Source: Streptomyces wuyuanensis (GTDB lineage Bacteria > Actinomycetota > Actinomycetes > Streptomycetales > Streptomycetaceae). From it: a DNA stretch of 64,000 nucleotides. Shown piece by piece: positions 51,819-60,999 of this stretch; position 1 is the first letter of the stretch; each line of letters opens with the position of its first letter. The DNA lies in NCBI RefSeq assembly GCF_900103455.1, contig NZ_FNHI01000002.1:310001-374000 (forward strand), written 5' to 3'. Under the pieces are notes generated by a model. It saw only the letters and a program-made list of their open reading frames with translations. It was not told the DNA's origin and did no database searches. The position numbers and the translations under genes were made by a program.

Positions 51819-53576
51819 TCAGCGGCAGACGGTGCCGGAGGCCGGGACCTTCCCGTTCAGCAGGTACTGGTCCACCGCGCTCGCCACGCACTTGTTGCCG
51901 CTGTTGTAGGCGCCGTGGCCCTCGCCCTCGTACGTCAGCTCGACCCCGACGCCCTTGCCGAGCGCCTGGACCATGGCCCGGGCGCCCTCGTACGGGGTGG
52001 CCGGGTCGCCGGTGTTGCCGATGACGACGATCGGGGCCGCCCCGGCCGCGCTGACGTCGGGCGTCTCCCACTGCCCGGGCACCGGCCAGTGGTTGCAGCC
52101 CATCAGACCCCAGCCGAGGTATTCGCCGAAGATCGGCGAGGCCTCGCGGAACTCGGGGAGCCGGGCCTTCGTCTCCTCCATGGAGTACCGCTCCTTGAAG
52201 TCGACGCAGTTGATGGCCGCGTTGGCGGCCTGGAGATTGCTGTACTGCCCCTCCCTGTTGCGGCCGTTCATCGCGTCCGACAGGGCGAGGAGCAGGGCGC
52301 CGTTGCCGCCGTCCGCCTCGTCGAGCCCCTGCTCCAGCAACGGCCAGTACTCCTTCGAGTACAGGGCCTGGGCAATGCCGTTGGTGGCCTGGGTCTGGGT
52401 GAGTTCGCGGTCGCCGATGCCGGGGATCGGCTTCTTCTCCAGCCGGTTCTGGAGGTCGATGACGAACTGCTGGATCTCCTCGGGGGTGCTGCCCGGCAGT
52501 TGGCAGGCGTCCCCGCGGGCCACGCAGTCCTCGGCGAAGTTGGTGAACGCCAGCTGGAAGCCCCTGGCCTGGCCGAGCGAGCCCTCCACCGCGGTGCTCG
52601 TCGGGTCGACCACCGCGTCGAAGACCGCCCGCCCGACGTTCTTGGGGAAGAGGTGGGCGTAGACGCCGCCGAGTTCCGTTCCGTAGGAGATGCCGAAGTA
52701 GTGGAGCTTGTCGTCGCCGAGGACCTGGCGCATCAGATCCATGTCCCGGGCGGCGTTGGTGGTGCCGACGTGGGGCAGATCCGCGCCGGAGTTCTCCTCG
52801 CAGGCGGAGTCGTACCTGTTCAGGTTGTCGCTGTACGTCTTCTCCTCGGCGCTGTCGTCCGGGGTGGCGTCCTGGGCGTAGTACTCGTCCAGCTCCGGGT
52901 CGTCGAGGCACTCGACGGGCTGGCTGCGGCCGACGCCCCGGGGGTCGAAGCTCACCAGGTCGTAGCGGGCGCGCAGCCGCTCGAAGTCCTGCGCCGCCGC
53001 GGGCAGGGTACTGACCCCGGAACCGCCGGGGCCGCCGAAGTTGAAGATCAGCGAGCCGATCCGGTTGGCCTGGTCACGGGCCTTGGCCCGGATGAGTGCC
53101 AGCTCGATGGTTTCGCCCTCGGGCTTCGCCCAGTCGCGCGGGACCTCCATGAAGGAGCACTCCCACTTGGTGCCGCCCGGCAGCGGCGACGGTGCGGTGC
53201 CGCCGCCCTCGGCCTCCGAGGGGGCCGGACACGGCTTCCAGTCGAGGTTCTGGCTGCCGAGGTCCCGGTCGCGCTCCTCCTCGCTCCCGCCCCCGCCGCC
53301 GTCGCCGTCGGAGCAGCCGGCGGTGACGAGGAGCATGGTGGCGGTCGCGGCGGCGAGCAGGGTGCCGGCACGCCGTGCGGCACCGCCGCGGCGGTGCGGG
53401 CGCCCGCTGGGGCTCGCGCCGGGCCCCTCGTCGGCCCGTGCGGCGCCGTCCGGACGAGGTGCCGGGGTGTCCCCGTCCCGGCCGTGCGCCTCCGGCTGGC
53501 CGGGGTCGTCGGTGTCTCGTCCGTCGCCGCCGGAGTCGGGGCCGGCGGCGTGGCGGCCGGTGGGGGAGGTCGGCAT
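51819..53576 (-). CDS. TAP/SlpD-E-type lipoprotein peptidase, longer paralogue
   Basis: A 585-residue paralogue of the adjacent gene with the same order of motifs (FNFGGPGGSGVS, GISYGTELGG, GNTGDPATPYEGAR, GEGHGAY). The N-terminus carries an extra ~65 disordered residues before the signal helix and lipobox VTAGC (Cys ~88). A start closer to the signal sequence would be possible, but no good internal site is seen. Tandem duplication is the simplest origin. Confidence 0.88.
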   Translation of the reverse strand: MPTSPTGRHAAGPDSGGDGRDTDDPGQPEAHGRDGDTPAPRPDGAARADEGPGASPSGRPHRRGGAARRAGTLLAAATATMLLVTAGCSDGDGGGGGSEEERDRDLGSQNLDWKPCPAPSEAEGGGTAPSPLPGGTKWECSFMEVPRDWAKPEGETIELALIRAKARDQANRIGSLIFNFGGPGGSGVSTLPAAAQDFERLRARYDLVSFDPRGVGRSQPVECLDDPELDEYYAQDATPDDSAEEKTYSDNLNRYDSACEENSGADLPHVGTTNAARDMDLMRQVLGDDKLHYFGISYGTELGGVYAHLFPKNVGRAVFDAVVDPTSTAVEGSLGQARGFQLAFTNFAEDCVARGDACQLPGSTPEEIQQFVIDLQNRLEKKPIPGIGDRELTQTQATNGIAQALYSKEYWPLLEQGLDEADGGNGALLLALSDAMNGRNREGQYSNLQAANAAINCVDFKERYSMEETKARLPEFREASPIFGEYLGWGLMGCNHWPVPGQWETPDVSAAGAAPIVVIGNTGDPATPYEGARAMVQALGKGVGVELTYEGEGHGAYNSGNKCVASAVDQYLLNGKVPASGTVCR

Positions 53577-53683
53577 GCCCCCATCCTGCGGCCCCGTGCG
53601 GCGCTCCGCCTGTCGGCGGGGACCGTGAAGGGCGCCGGAGACCCCGCCCTGCGGGCGGACGGAGCTACTTCCGCAACGGGCCC

Positions 53684-56596
53684 CTAGAGGGCGCCCTTAC
53701 GGGTGAGGTGGTTGAAGGACAGCCACCCCGGCAGCACCGGCAGCCAGAGCGTCAGCAGCCGGTACAGCAGCACGGCCGGGGCCGCGACCTCGGCGGGCAG
53801 CCCCACGGCGATGAGGCCGAAGGTCAGCGCCCCCTCCACCGCTCCGACGCCGCCCGGCGTGGGGGCGGCGGACCCCAGCGCGTTGCCGGCCAGGAAGACG
53901 ACGGCGATGCTGGCGTAGCTCAGCTGTTGGTCGCCGTTGCCGAAGGCCCGGATGGATGCGTCCAGGCACATCACGAAGGAGCCGGTGAGCAGCAGCATGC
54001 CGCCGATTCCCGTGAGCAGCTTCCCCGGTCGCTGGAGCACGTCCAGCATGCGCGGCACGACCCCGGCGAACAGGGACCGCAGCCGCGTCGCCACGAACTT
54101 CCGCAGAAACGGGATCGCGGTCACCACCAGCACCAGTACGGCCACGGTCAGCAGGCCCGCGATGACCGTCCTCGACGGTGTGAAGGACGACGTCTTCTCC
54201 GTGCCGGTCAGATAGCCGAAGGCCAGCAGCAGCAGGATGTGGGCGCCGAGACCGAAGAGCTGCGAGGCGCCCACGCTCGCCACCGCGAGCCCGGGGCGGA
54301 CCCCGGAACGCTGGAGGAAGCGCGTGTTCAGGGCGACACCGCCGACGGCGGCAGGGGCGACGATCTTCACGAACGAGCCCGCGACCTGCGCGACGACGGT
54401 CCGCAGGAACGGCACCCGCTCCGGCACGAAGCCCAGCAGGCTCATCGCCGCCGCCACATAGCTCAGCGCCGAGAACAGGACCGCGGCGGCGACCCAGCCC
54501 CAGTCGGCCTGGCTCACCACGCTGAGATCGGTCCGCGTGAGCTGTGAGAGCAGGAAGTAGGCGGCGATGGCCCCGGCGATCAGACTCACCAGCGTGCGCG
54601 GCCTGATCCGCTCCAGCCGGGCCGGTTCCACCGGCGCCTGCGGCCGGATCAGCAGCACCTGGTGGCGGATCTGCGCGAGCAGGTCCTCCTCGCGCGCCTC
54701 GTCGAGCGCCTCGTCCATGGCCCGCTTCTCGGCCTGCTTCTCGGCACGCAGCGACTTGCGGGCGGACTTCCTGTCGTCCTCGGCCGCGCCGGTGTCCTGC
54801 TCCGCCCTGGCCTGCCGCGCCGACTCCGCCGCCGCGAGCACCGCCTCCCGCTCGCGCTGCGCACGCTCCCGGGCGAGCCGCCGCAGCGTCGCCCGGGTGG
54901 AGCGGCTGAGCGCGATCGACTGCAGCAGGGGCAGACAGGCCGCGACCGTGTCGGAGCCCAGTACCTCTACGGCGGCGGCGACCGCGCGCTGGGCTCCCAC
55001 CCGCAGACCCACCGTGGTCAGCAGTTGGGCGATGTCCATGCGCAGCACCACATCGCCCGCCGCGATCTCGCCGCCGCGCAGATCGGTCAGCACCACCCTG
55101 CCGGAACGATCCACCACGATCGCGTCGCCGGTGAGCCTGCGGTGCGCGATACGGCGCGACTGCAGCGCACGCACCTGCCTGAACGCCCCGTGGACCACCT
55201 CGTCGGTGATCTCCTCGTCCGGCATGGAGTCGAGGGAGCGGCCGCCGAGGTGCTCGTAGACGAGCATCACGGCATCGGGGCCCAGCTCGGAGGTGGCGAT
55301 CAGCTTGGGCGCGTCGGCCCCGGCGGCGATGGCGGCGTAGGCGAGCAGTGCTTCCTGTTCCAGCGCCTGCCGCAGCGACTGGGTGGACCGCCGGGTGGTG
55401 ATGCTCCGCAGCGTCAGCCGGCGCCAGACCCGGTAGAAGTAGCCGTGTGCCTGCTGCTCGCGGTCGACGACGGTGACGTCGAGCGGAGGGCCGTCCTCCA
55501 GGGTGACGAGGTACCGACGCCCCCGGTCTCCCTGGTCGGCCGAGTCCGATACGTCCTCCGCGCGCATGGCCGTGACCGGGTGGAAGCCCACGTGCCGCAG
55601 TCCGGCCAGCAGCGTCTGGCCGGTCGGCCGCACGTTCGGGGATCCGACCGCGTAGAGCGTGCCGTACGCGACGGTCCAGCCGATCAGCACGGTCAGGATG
55701 ATCGAGAACGGTGTCGTGTAGCCGGCGACGAGCATCGCGAAGGCGTCGAGCAGCAGCACGCCCCAGAGCGCGACGCGCCAGCGCGGCCTCCGGGCCATGC
55801 CCACCGCCGTCATATAGGCGATCACGGGCGCGAGATAGCCGTGGACCGGGTCGGTGAGCCCACCGCCCGAGGCGGGCTGGGTCAGCGCGTCCTGGATCTG
55901 GCCCGGTGCGCCCTTGGCGACCCAGAGGTCCGTGGCGAGCGTCACACCGTGCGCGAGGACCGCCGCGAGCACGCCGTCGGCGATGCGCAGTCCGTCCCGT
56001 TTGATCAGCCGCTCGATCGCGAAGGCCACGGGGACGAGGAGCACGGCGATGCTCGACATCAGTCCGGCGAGCTTCACCAGCAGGTCGGGCGCCTGGCCGG
56101 TGCCCTTGGAGATGTCCGATTCGAGGCCGGTGGTCGTGCCGTGGGCGAAGGCGGCGAGGCCCAGGACGACGGCGACCGCCAGGATGCCCGCGAGCAGCCG
56201 CGTCAGGTCGGAGGGCCGATGGACGCGCGCGGGCAGCAGCGGCTCGTCACCGGAGAGGCGGTCGATGTGGGCCACGTCGTCCGCGTCGCCGCAGCCGCCG
56301 TCCGGGCGGCGCCGCTCGGGCTCCGCGGCCCGGCGCCCGGACTCGGCGGAAGGGCGCGCGGGCGCTGCGGGCCGGGTGTGCTCACCGGCGTCGTCGGCCG
56401 GGGAGGCCGGCGAGGGGCTCGTGGACGGGTGTGCCGGTGCGGTCTTCCGGTCCCGGTCCGGTGCGGGGCCCTGGGCGGGGGCCTGGTGCGGTCCGGCGGT
56501 TTCGGAGCGCGACTCGGAGCCGGAGGTGCTCGCCGCCGCGGGAGGCTGCACGCCCAGCTCCTTCGTCGTGTCGGTCTCTTCTTGATCTCGTATCAC
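53684..56596 (-). CDS. Flippase-like (LPG synthase TM) protein with kinase-like middle domain
   Basis: A 970-residue membrane protein. Residues 1-130 are disordered, ~131-330 have five or six helices, and ~340-560 form a cytosolic domain with kinase-like features (VMLVYEHLGGRSLDS; HRRLTGDAIVV; VVLTDLRGGEI, echoing HRD and DFG). A charged coiled coil (~570-625) follows, then the C-terminal LPG_synthase_TM/AglD-like domain (~650-965) with GGVALNTRFLQRSG and APTPGGVGAVEG. The kinase residues look degenerate. Probably lipid-linked envelope metabolism. Confidence 0.85.
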   Translation of the reverse strand: MIRDQEETDTTKELGVQPPAAASTSGSESRSETAGPHQAPAQGPAPDRDRKTAPAHPSTSPSPASPADDAGEHTRPAAPARPSAESGRRAAEPERRRPDGGCGDADDVAHIDRLSGDEPLLPARVHRPSDLTRLLAGILAVAVVLGLAAFAHGTTTGLESDISKGTGQAPDLLVKLAGLMSSIAVLLVPVAFAIERLIKRDGLRIADGVLAAVLAHGVTLATDLWVAKGAPGQIQDALTQPASGGGLTDPVHGYLAPVIAYMTAVGMARRPRWRVALWGVLLLDAFAMLVAGYTTPFSIILTVLIGWTVAYGTLYAVGSPNVRPTGQTLLAGLRHVGFHPVTAMRAEDVSDSADQGDRGRRYLVTLEDGPPLDVTVVDREQQAHGYFYRVWRRLTLRSITTRRSTQSLRQALEQEALLAYAAIAAGADAPKLIATSELGPDAVMLVYEHLGGRSLDSMPDEEITDEVVHGAFRQVRALQSRRIAHRRLTGDAIVVDRSGRVVLTDLRGGEIAAGDVVLRMDIAQLLTTVGLRVGAQRAVAAAVEVLGSDTVAACLPLLQSIALSRSTRATLRRLARERAQREREAVLAAAESARQARAEQDTGAAEDDRKSARKSLRAEKQAEKRAMDEALDEAREEDLLAQIRHQVLLIRPQAPVEPARLERIRPRTLVSLIAGAIAAYFLLSQLTRTDLSVVSQADWGWVAAAVLFSALSYVAAAMSLLGFVPERVPFLRTVVAQVAGSFVKIVAPAAVGGVALNTRFLQRSGVRPGLAVASVGASQLFGLGAHILLLLAFGYLTGTEKTSSFTPSRTVIAGLLTVAVLVLVVTAIPFLRKFVATRLRSLFAGVVPRMLDVLQRPGKLLTGIGGMLLLTGSFVMCLDASIRAFGNGDQQLSYASIAVVFLAGNALGSAAPTPGGVGAVEGALTFGLIAVGLPAEVAAPAVLLYRLLTLWLPVLPGWLSFNHLTRKGAL

Positions 56597-56757
56597 CAGT
56601 CACCGCCCGGACGATGGTGGCATGGCGAACCGACAGAGGGTGGCATCAGGGTGCGACGCGAAGGTGCTTGCTGTGCCACTTGCCCGTCTTTGTCTTGATA
56701 TATGCGATGTGCAGTGCTCCAGGCCCGCTGTCGGTGGCATGGGGCAAGATGGGCCGG

Positions 56758-57123
56758 ATGAGCGATGAGGTGCCGGAACTGCCGGAGTACGCGGAGCGGG
56801 TGCTCGAGGTCGCCGAGCACATCCCGCCCGGCCGGGTCATGACGTACGGCGACGTCGCCGAATGGCTGGGCGAGGGCGGACCGCGCCAGGTCGGCCGGGT
56901 GATGGCGCTCTACGGAGGCTCCGTGCCCTGGTGGCGTGTCGTGCGCTCCGACGGCACCCTGCTGTCCGGTCACGAACCGAGGGCACTGCAGCACTACCGC
57001 ACCGAGGGCACCCCGCTGCGGCAGGCGCCGCCGGGCGCCGAGGGCCACGTGCCGCGTCTGGACATGCGGCGGGCCCGCTGGGACGGCGCCGCGGACGGGG
57101 CGGGCGGAGGGGCTCACATCTGA
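56758..57123 (+). CDS. Alkyltransferase-like protein (MGMT family without catalytic Cys)
   Basis: A 121-residue protein with the MGMT C-terminal DNA-binding fold: PPGRVMTYGDVAEWLG, then GGSVPWWRVVRSDGTL. The catalytic PCHR motif is PWWR here (Trp58 in place of Cys), so it cannot accept alkyl groups. Such ATL proteins bind O6-alkylguanine and hand lesions to nucleotide excision repair. It corresponds to Rv3204, next to the adnAB repair genes. Confidence 0.88.
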   Translation: MSDEVPELPEYAERVLEVAEHIPPGRVMTYGDVAEWLGEGGPRQVGRVMALYGGSVPWWRVVRSDGTLLSGHEPRALQHYRTEGTPLRQAPPGAEGHVPRLDMRRARWDGAADGAGGGAHI

Positions 57124-57163
57124 CAGCTTCCGCCATCCGGCGGTGCGATGGGACGTCCGGAGC

Positions 57164-57185
57164 CCGCCGCCGCTGTCGGCGGCGG
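57164..57185 (+). terminator. Short hairpin after the ATL gene
   Basis: CCGCCGCCG/CGGCGGCGG arms (57164-57172 and 57177-57185) with a CTGT loop, 40 bases after the stop. The remaining 180 bases before adnA are very G/C-rich without other signals. Confidence 0.45.
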
Positions 57186-57364
57186 TCCCGAGCGGTACGT
57201 CTGCGCCGGGGCGCCGGCGGGCGTAGCGTCTTCCCCGCCGCCGCCGGCGCCCGCGCCAGCGGCCACCTCCTCCACCGGCCCCCAGGCCCGTCCGCCCCGC
57301 CCGTGCTCCCGCACCGGGCCCGTCGTCACCACCGTCAGCACACCCACCAGGACCGGCGATCCAC

Positions 57365-60300
57365 GTGAGTTCCTCCTCCTCCACCGGGCGTACACCGCAC
57401 CGTCGGGTACGGCAGGGGTTCCCCCCGGGCCCGCAAGGGCGCAAGGGGCGGACCCCGGGCGCGTACCGACTGGTGCGTACCTCGCCGGGCCCGGTGGATC
57501 CCCCTCTCCTGGACGCCTCACAGCGCGCGGTGGTTGACCACCGTCACGGGCCGCTGCTCGTGCTCGCGGGGCCGGGCACGGGAAAGACGACGACCCTCGT
57601 CGAGGCCGTCGCCTCCCGGATCGAGCGGGGAGCCGACCCCGAGCGGCTGCTGGTGCTCACCTTCAGCCGCAAGGCGGCGGTCGAACTGCGCGACCGGATG
57701 GCCGTGCGGCTCGGCGGCGCACGGGCGCCGCAGGCCACCACCTTCCACTCCTACTGCTACGCGGTGGTACGGGCCCACCAGGACGCGGACCTGTTCGCCG
57801 AACCGCTGCGCCTGCTGTCGGGTCCCGAGCAGGACGTGGCCGTCCGCGATCTGCTCGCCGGACAGCTCGACCTGGAGCGGGAGGGAAGGGCAGGGGCGCG
57901 TTGGCCTGCCGAGCTGCGGGCCTGTCTGACCACCCGCGGCTTCGCCGACGAGGTGCGCGCGGTGCTCGCCCGCAGCCGGGAGCTCGGCCTCGGCCCTGAC
58001 GCGCTCGCGGACTTCGCCCGGCGCACGGGACGGCCCGACTGGGGCGCCGCCGCGGCCTTCCTCGCCGAGTACCTGGACGTCCTGGACCTGCAGGGCGTCC
58101 TCGACTACGCGGAACTCGTCCACCGGGCCTCGCTCCTCGCCGAGCGGCCGGGAACGGGCGGGCACATCGCACAGCGGTACGACGCCGTCTTCGTCGACGA
58201 GTACCAGGACACCGACCCGGCCCAGGTCCGTCTGCTGCGGGCGCTGGCTGGGGACGGGCGCACCCTGGTCGCGTTCGGTGACCCCGACCAGTCCATCTAC
58301 GCCTTCCGGGGCGCGGACGTGAACGGCATCCTCGAGTTCCCCGCGGCCTTCCGCCGCCGCGACGGCCGCCCGGCCCCCGTCGCGGTCCTGAGGACCTCCC
58401 GCCGCTCCGGGGCCACCCTGTTGTCCGCGACCCGCCTGCTCACCCAGCGGATGCCACTGACCCGGCTGCCCTCGGACAAGGTCCGCGCCCACCGAGAGCT
58501 GACCGCCGCACGCTCCGGCGGCCGTGTCGAGGTGTACACGTACCCGACCGCCTCCACGGAACTCGACAACGTCGCCGACATCCTGCGGCGTGCACACCTG
58601 GAGGAGGGGGTGCCGTGGAACGACATGGCGGTCCTGGTCCGCGCGGGCAGCCGCAGCCTCCCGGCGACGCGGCGCGCGCTCACCACGGCCGGAGTGCCGG
58701 TCGAGACGGACGGCGACGACGTCCCCCTGCGCCACGAGGCCGCGGTGGCGCCGCTGCTGACCGCCCTGCGGACCGCCGCGCGGCCCGTCGCTCCGAGGGA
58801 CTCCGACGCGGGCGAGGACGGGCTGGACGGCGAGGGCGCCGGCGAGGACGACGAGACCGGCCGTGACACCGGCGGACAGGCCGGCGACGGTGGCGTCGGG
58901 GAGGACGGGGACGAGGCCCGCGCAGGCGCCCCCGGACGGCCCGGCTCCGGCGCCGGCACGGACTCCCACTCCGGTTCCGGTTCCGGCGCCGCGCGCGGGG
59001 AGGAGCCCTCCATCGGCGCCGACACCGCCGCCACCCTCCTCACCTCGCCCCTCGGCGGCATGGACACCGCCGATCTCAGACGGCTCGGCCGCGCCCTCCG
59101 CGACGAGGAGCGGGCGGCGGGCAACCGCGTCCCGCCGCCCTCCGACGTCCTCATCGCCCGCGCCCTCGCCGAGCCCGAGCGACTCACCGCCCACGACCCC
59201 GCCTACGCCCGTGCGGCCCAGCGCCTCGGCGTCCTGCTGCGCAAGGCCAGGGAACTGCTCGACGGCGGGGGCACCGCCGAGGAGGCCCTCTGGGAGCTGT
59301 GGACCGGTACGCCCTGGCCGCAGCGCCTGGAGCGGACCGCCCTCCGCGGTGGCCCGGCCGGCCGCAACGCGGACCGCGACCTCGACGCCGTCTGCGCGCT
59401 GTTCGAGACCGCCGCCCGTGCCGAGGAGCGCACCGGCGGCCGGGGTGCCCTGAACTTCCTGGACGAGCTGGAGGCCCAGGACATCGCCGCCGACACCCTC
59501 GCGCGCCGGCCCGAACGCCCCGCGGCCGTCCGACTGATGACCGCCCACCGGTCCAAGGGCCTCGAATGGGGGCTCGTCGTAGTCGCCGGCGTCCAGGAGG
59601 GTCTCTGGCCGGACCTGCGCCGCCGCGGTTCCCTGCTGGAGGCCGACCGGATCGGACGTGACGGACTCGCCGAGCCCCTCACCCCCGGCGCCCTGCTCAC
59701 CGAGGAACGCCGGCTGTTCTACGTCGCCGCCACCCGCGCCAGGGACCGGCTCGTGGTCACCGCCGTCAAGGCCCCCTCCGACGACGGCGACCAGCCCTCG
59801 CGCTTCCTCACCGAACTCGGTGTCGAACCGCGTGACATCACCGGCCGACCACGCCGGCCGCTCGCGGTCGCCCCGCTGGTGGCCGAGCTCAGGGCCACCA
59901 CCGTCGACCCCGAGGCGTCCGACGCGCTGCGCGACGCCGCCGCACGACGGCTGGCCCGGCTCGCCGCGCTCACGGACGACGAGGGGCATCCGCTGGTGCC
60001 CGCCGCGCACCCCTACCGCTGGTGGGGACTTCAGGACCCGACGCACAGCGGTGTGCCCCTCCGCGACCGCGACCACCCCGTCACCCTGTCCGGCAGCGCC
60101 CTCGACCAGCTCGCGAACACCTGCGCCCTCCAGTGGTTCCTGGGACGCGAGGTCAGGGCGGACGCCCCGGCCACCGCCGCCCAGGGCTTCGGCAACGTCG
60201 TGCACGTCCTGGCCGACGAGGTCGCCTCCGGCCGCACCCCGGCCGACCTCGCCGTCCTCATGGAGCGCCTCGACTCCGTGTGGGACGCCCTCGCCTTCGA

Positions 60301-60880
60301 CGCGCCCTGGAAGTCCCTCCAGGAGAAGGAGCACGCACGCGCGGCGCTCGAGCGCTTCCTGCGATGGCACGTCATGGACCGGGGGGGCCGCACCCCCGTC
60401 GCCACCGAGCACGACTTCGACGTCACCCTCGGGGCCGGCCCGTACGAGGTGCGCGTCCGGGGCTCCATGGACCGCGTCGAACAGGACGAACAGGGCCGTG
60501 CGTACGTCGTCGACTTCAAGACCGGCAAGCAGACGCCGACGAAGGACGAGGTCGCGCACCACCCCCAGCTCGCCGTCTACCAGCTCGCCGTCCGCGAAGG
60601 AGCAGTCGACGAGGTGTTCGACGGCCGGCGCCCCCCGCCCGGTGGCGCCGAACTCGTGCACCTGCGCCAGGCCGCCCCCAGGAAGGAGGGCGGAGACGCC
60701 CTCCCGCGCGTCCAGTCCCAGGAACCGCTCTCCGGCGAATGGGTCGGCGAGCTGCTCGCCACCGCCGCGGGCAGGGTCCTCGACGAACGCTTCACCCCCA
60801 GTACCGGCTCACAGTGCGAGCACTGCTCCTTCCGTTCCTCGTGCAGCGCCAGGCCCGAAGGACGTCACATCGTCGAATGA
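57365..60880 (+). CDS. adnA: AdnA-type UvrD-like helicase with C-terminal RecB-family nuclease
   Basis: A 1171-residue subunit of the AdnAB double-strand-break resection machine. Helicase motifs: GPGTGKTTT (~69-77), FVDEYQDTDPAQ, GDPDQSIYAFRGAD and MTAHRSKGLEW. The nuclease site has Asp1036 (GSMDR), Asp1050 and Lys1052 (VDFKTGK). Cys920, Cys1151, Cys1154 and Cys1160 fit the C-Xn-C-X2-C-X5-C iron-sulfur staple of AddB-like nucleases. An acidic Gly-rich insert (~479-545) interrupts the helicase. GTG start. adnB follows after 119 bases. Confidence 0.93.
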   Translation: MSSSSSTGRTPHRRVRQGFPPGPQGRKGRTPGAYRLVRTSPGPVDPPLLDASQRAVVDHRHGPLLVLAGPGTGKTTTLVEAVASRIERGADPERLLVLTFSRKAAVELRDRMAVRLGGARAPQATTFHSYCYAVVRAHQDADLFAEPLRLLSGPEQDVAVRDLLAGQLDLEREGRAGARWPAELRACLTTRGFADEVRAVLARSRELGLGPDALADFARRTGRPDWGAAAAFLAEYLDVLDLQGVLDYAELVHRASLLAERPGTGGHIAQRYDAVFVDEYQDTDPAQVRLLRALAGDGRTLVAFGDPDQSIYAFRGADVNGILEFPAAFRRRDGRPAPVAVLRTSRRSGATLLSATRLLTQRMPLTRLPSDKVRAHRELTAARSGGRVEVYTYPTASTELDNVADILRRAHLEEGVPWNDMAVLVRAGSRSLPATRRALTTAGVPVETDGDDVPLRHEAAVAPLLTALRTAARPVAPRDSDAGEDGLDGEGAGEDDETGRDTGGQAGDGGVGEDGDEARAGAPGRPGSGAGTDSHSGSGSGAARGEEPSIGADTAATLLTSPLGGMDTADLRRLGRALRDEERAAGNRVPPPSDVLIARALAEPERLTAHDPAYARAAQRLGVLLRKARELLDGGGTAEEALWELWTGTPWPQRLERTALRGGPAGRNADRDLDAVCALFETAARAEERTGGRGALNFLDELEAQDIAADTLARRPERPAAVRLMTAHRSKGLEWGLVVVAGVQEGLWPDLRRRGSLLEADRIGRDGLAEPLTPGALLTEERRLFYVAATRARDRLVVTAVKAPSDDGDQPSRFLTELGVEPRDITGRPRRPLAVAPLVAELRATTVDPEASDALRDAAARRLARLAALTDDEGHPLVPAAHPYRWWGLQDPTHSGVPLRDRDHPVTLSGSALDQLANTCALQWFLGREVRADAPATAAQGFGNVVHVLADEVASGRTPADLAVLMERLDSVWDALAFDAPWKSLQEKEHARAALERFLRWHVMDRGGRTPVATEHDFDVTLGAGPYEVRVRGSMDRVEQDEQGRAYVVDFKTGKQTPTKDEVAHHPQLAVYQLAVREGAVDEVFDGRRPPPGGAELVHLRQAAPRKEGGDALPRVQSQEPLSGEWVGELLATAAGRVLDERFTPSTGSQCEHCSFRSSCSARPEGRHIVE

Positions 60881-60999
60881 CGGCGGGCTCCGTGCCCCTG
60901 CCGGCGCGGCGCGGGAAACCACGGACGACCGGCCGGGGCACACGTGCTCGGGAGCACCGGTGGCCGGCTCTGTCGGCGGTCGCCGTTAGCCTCTCTGGG

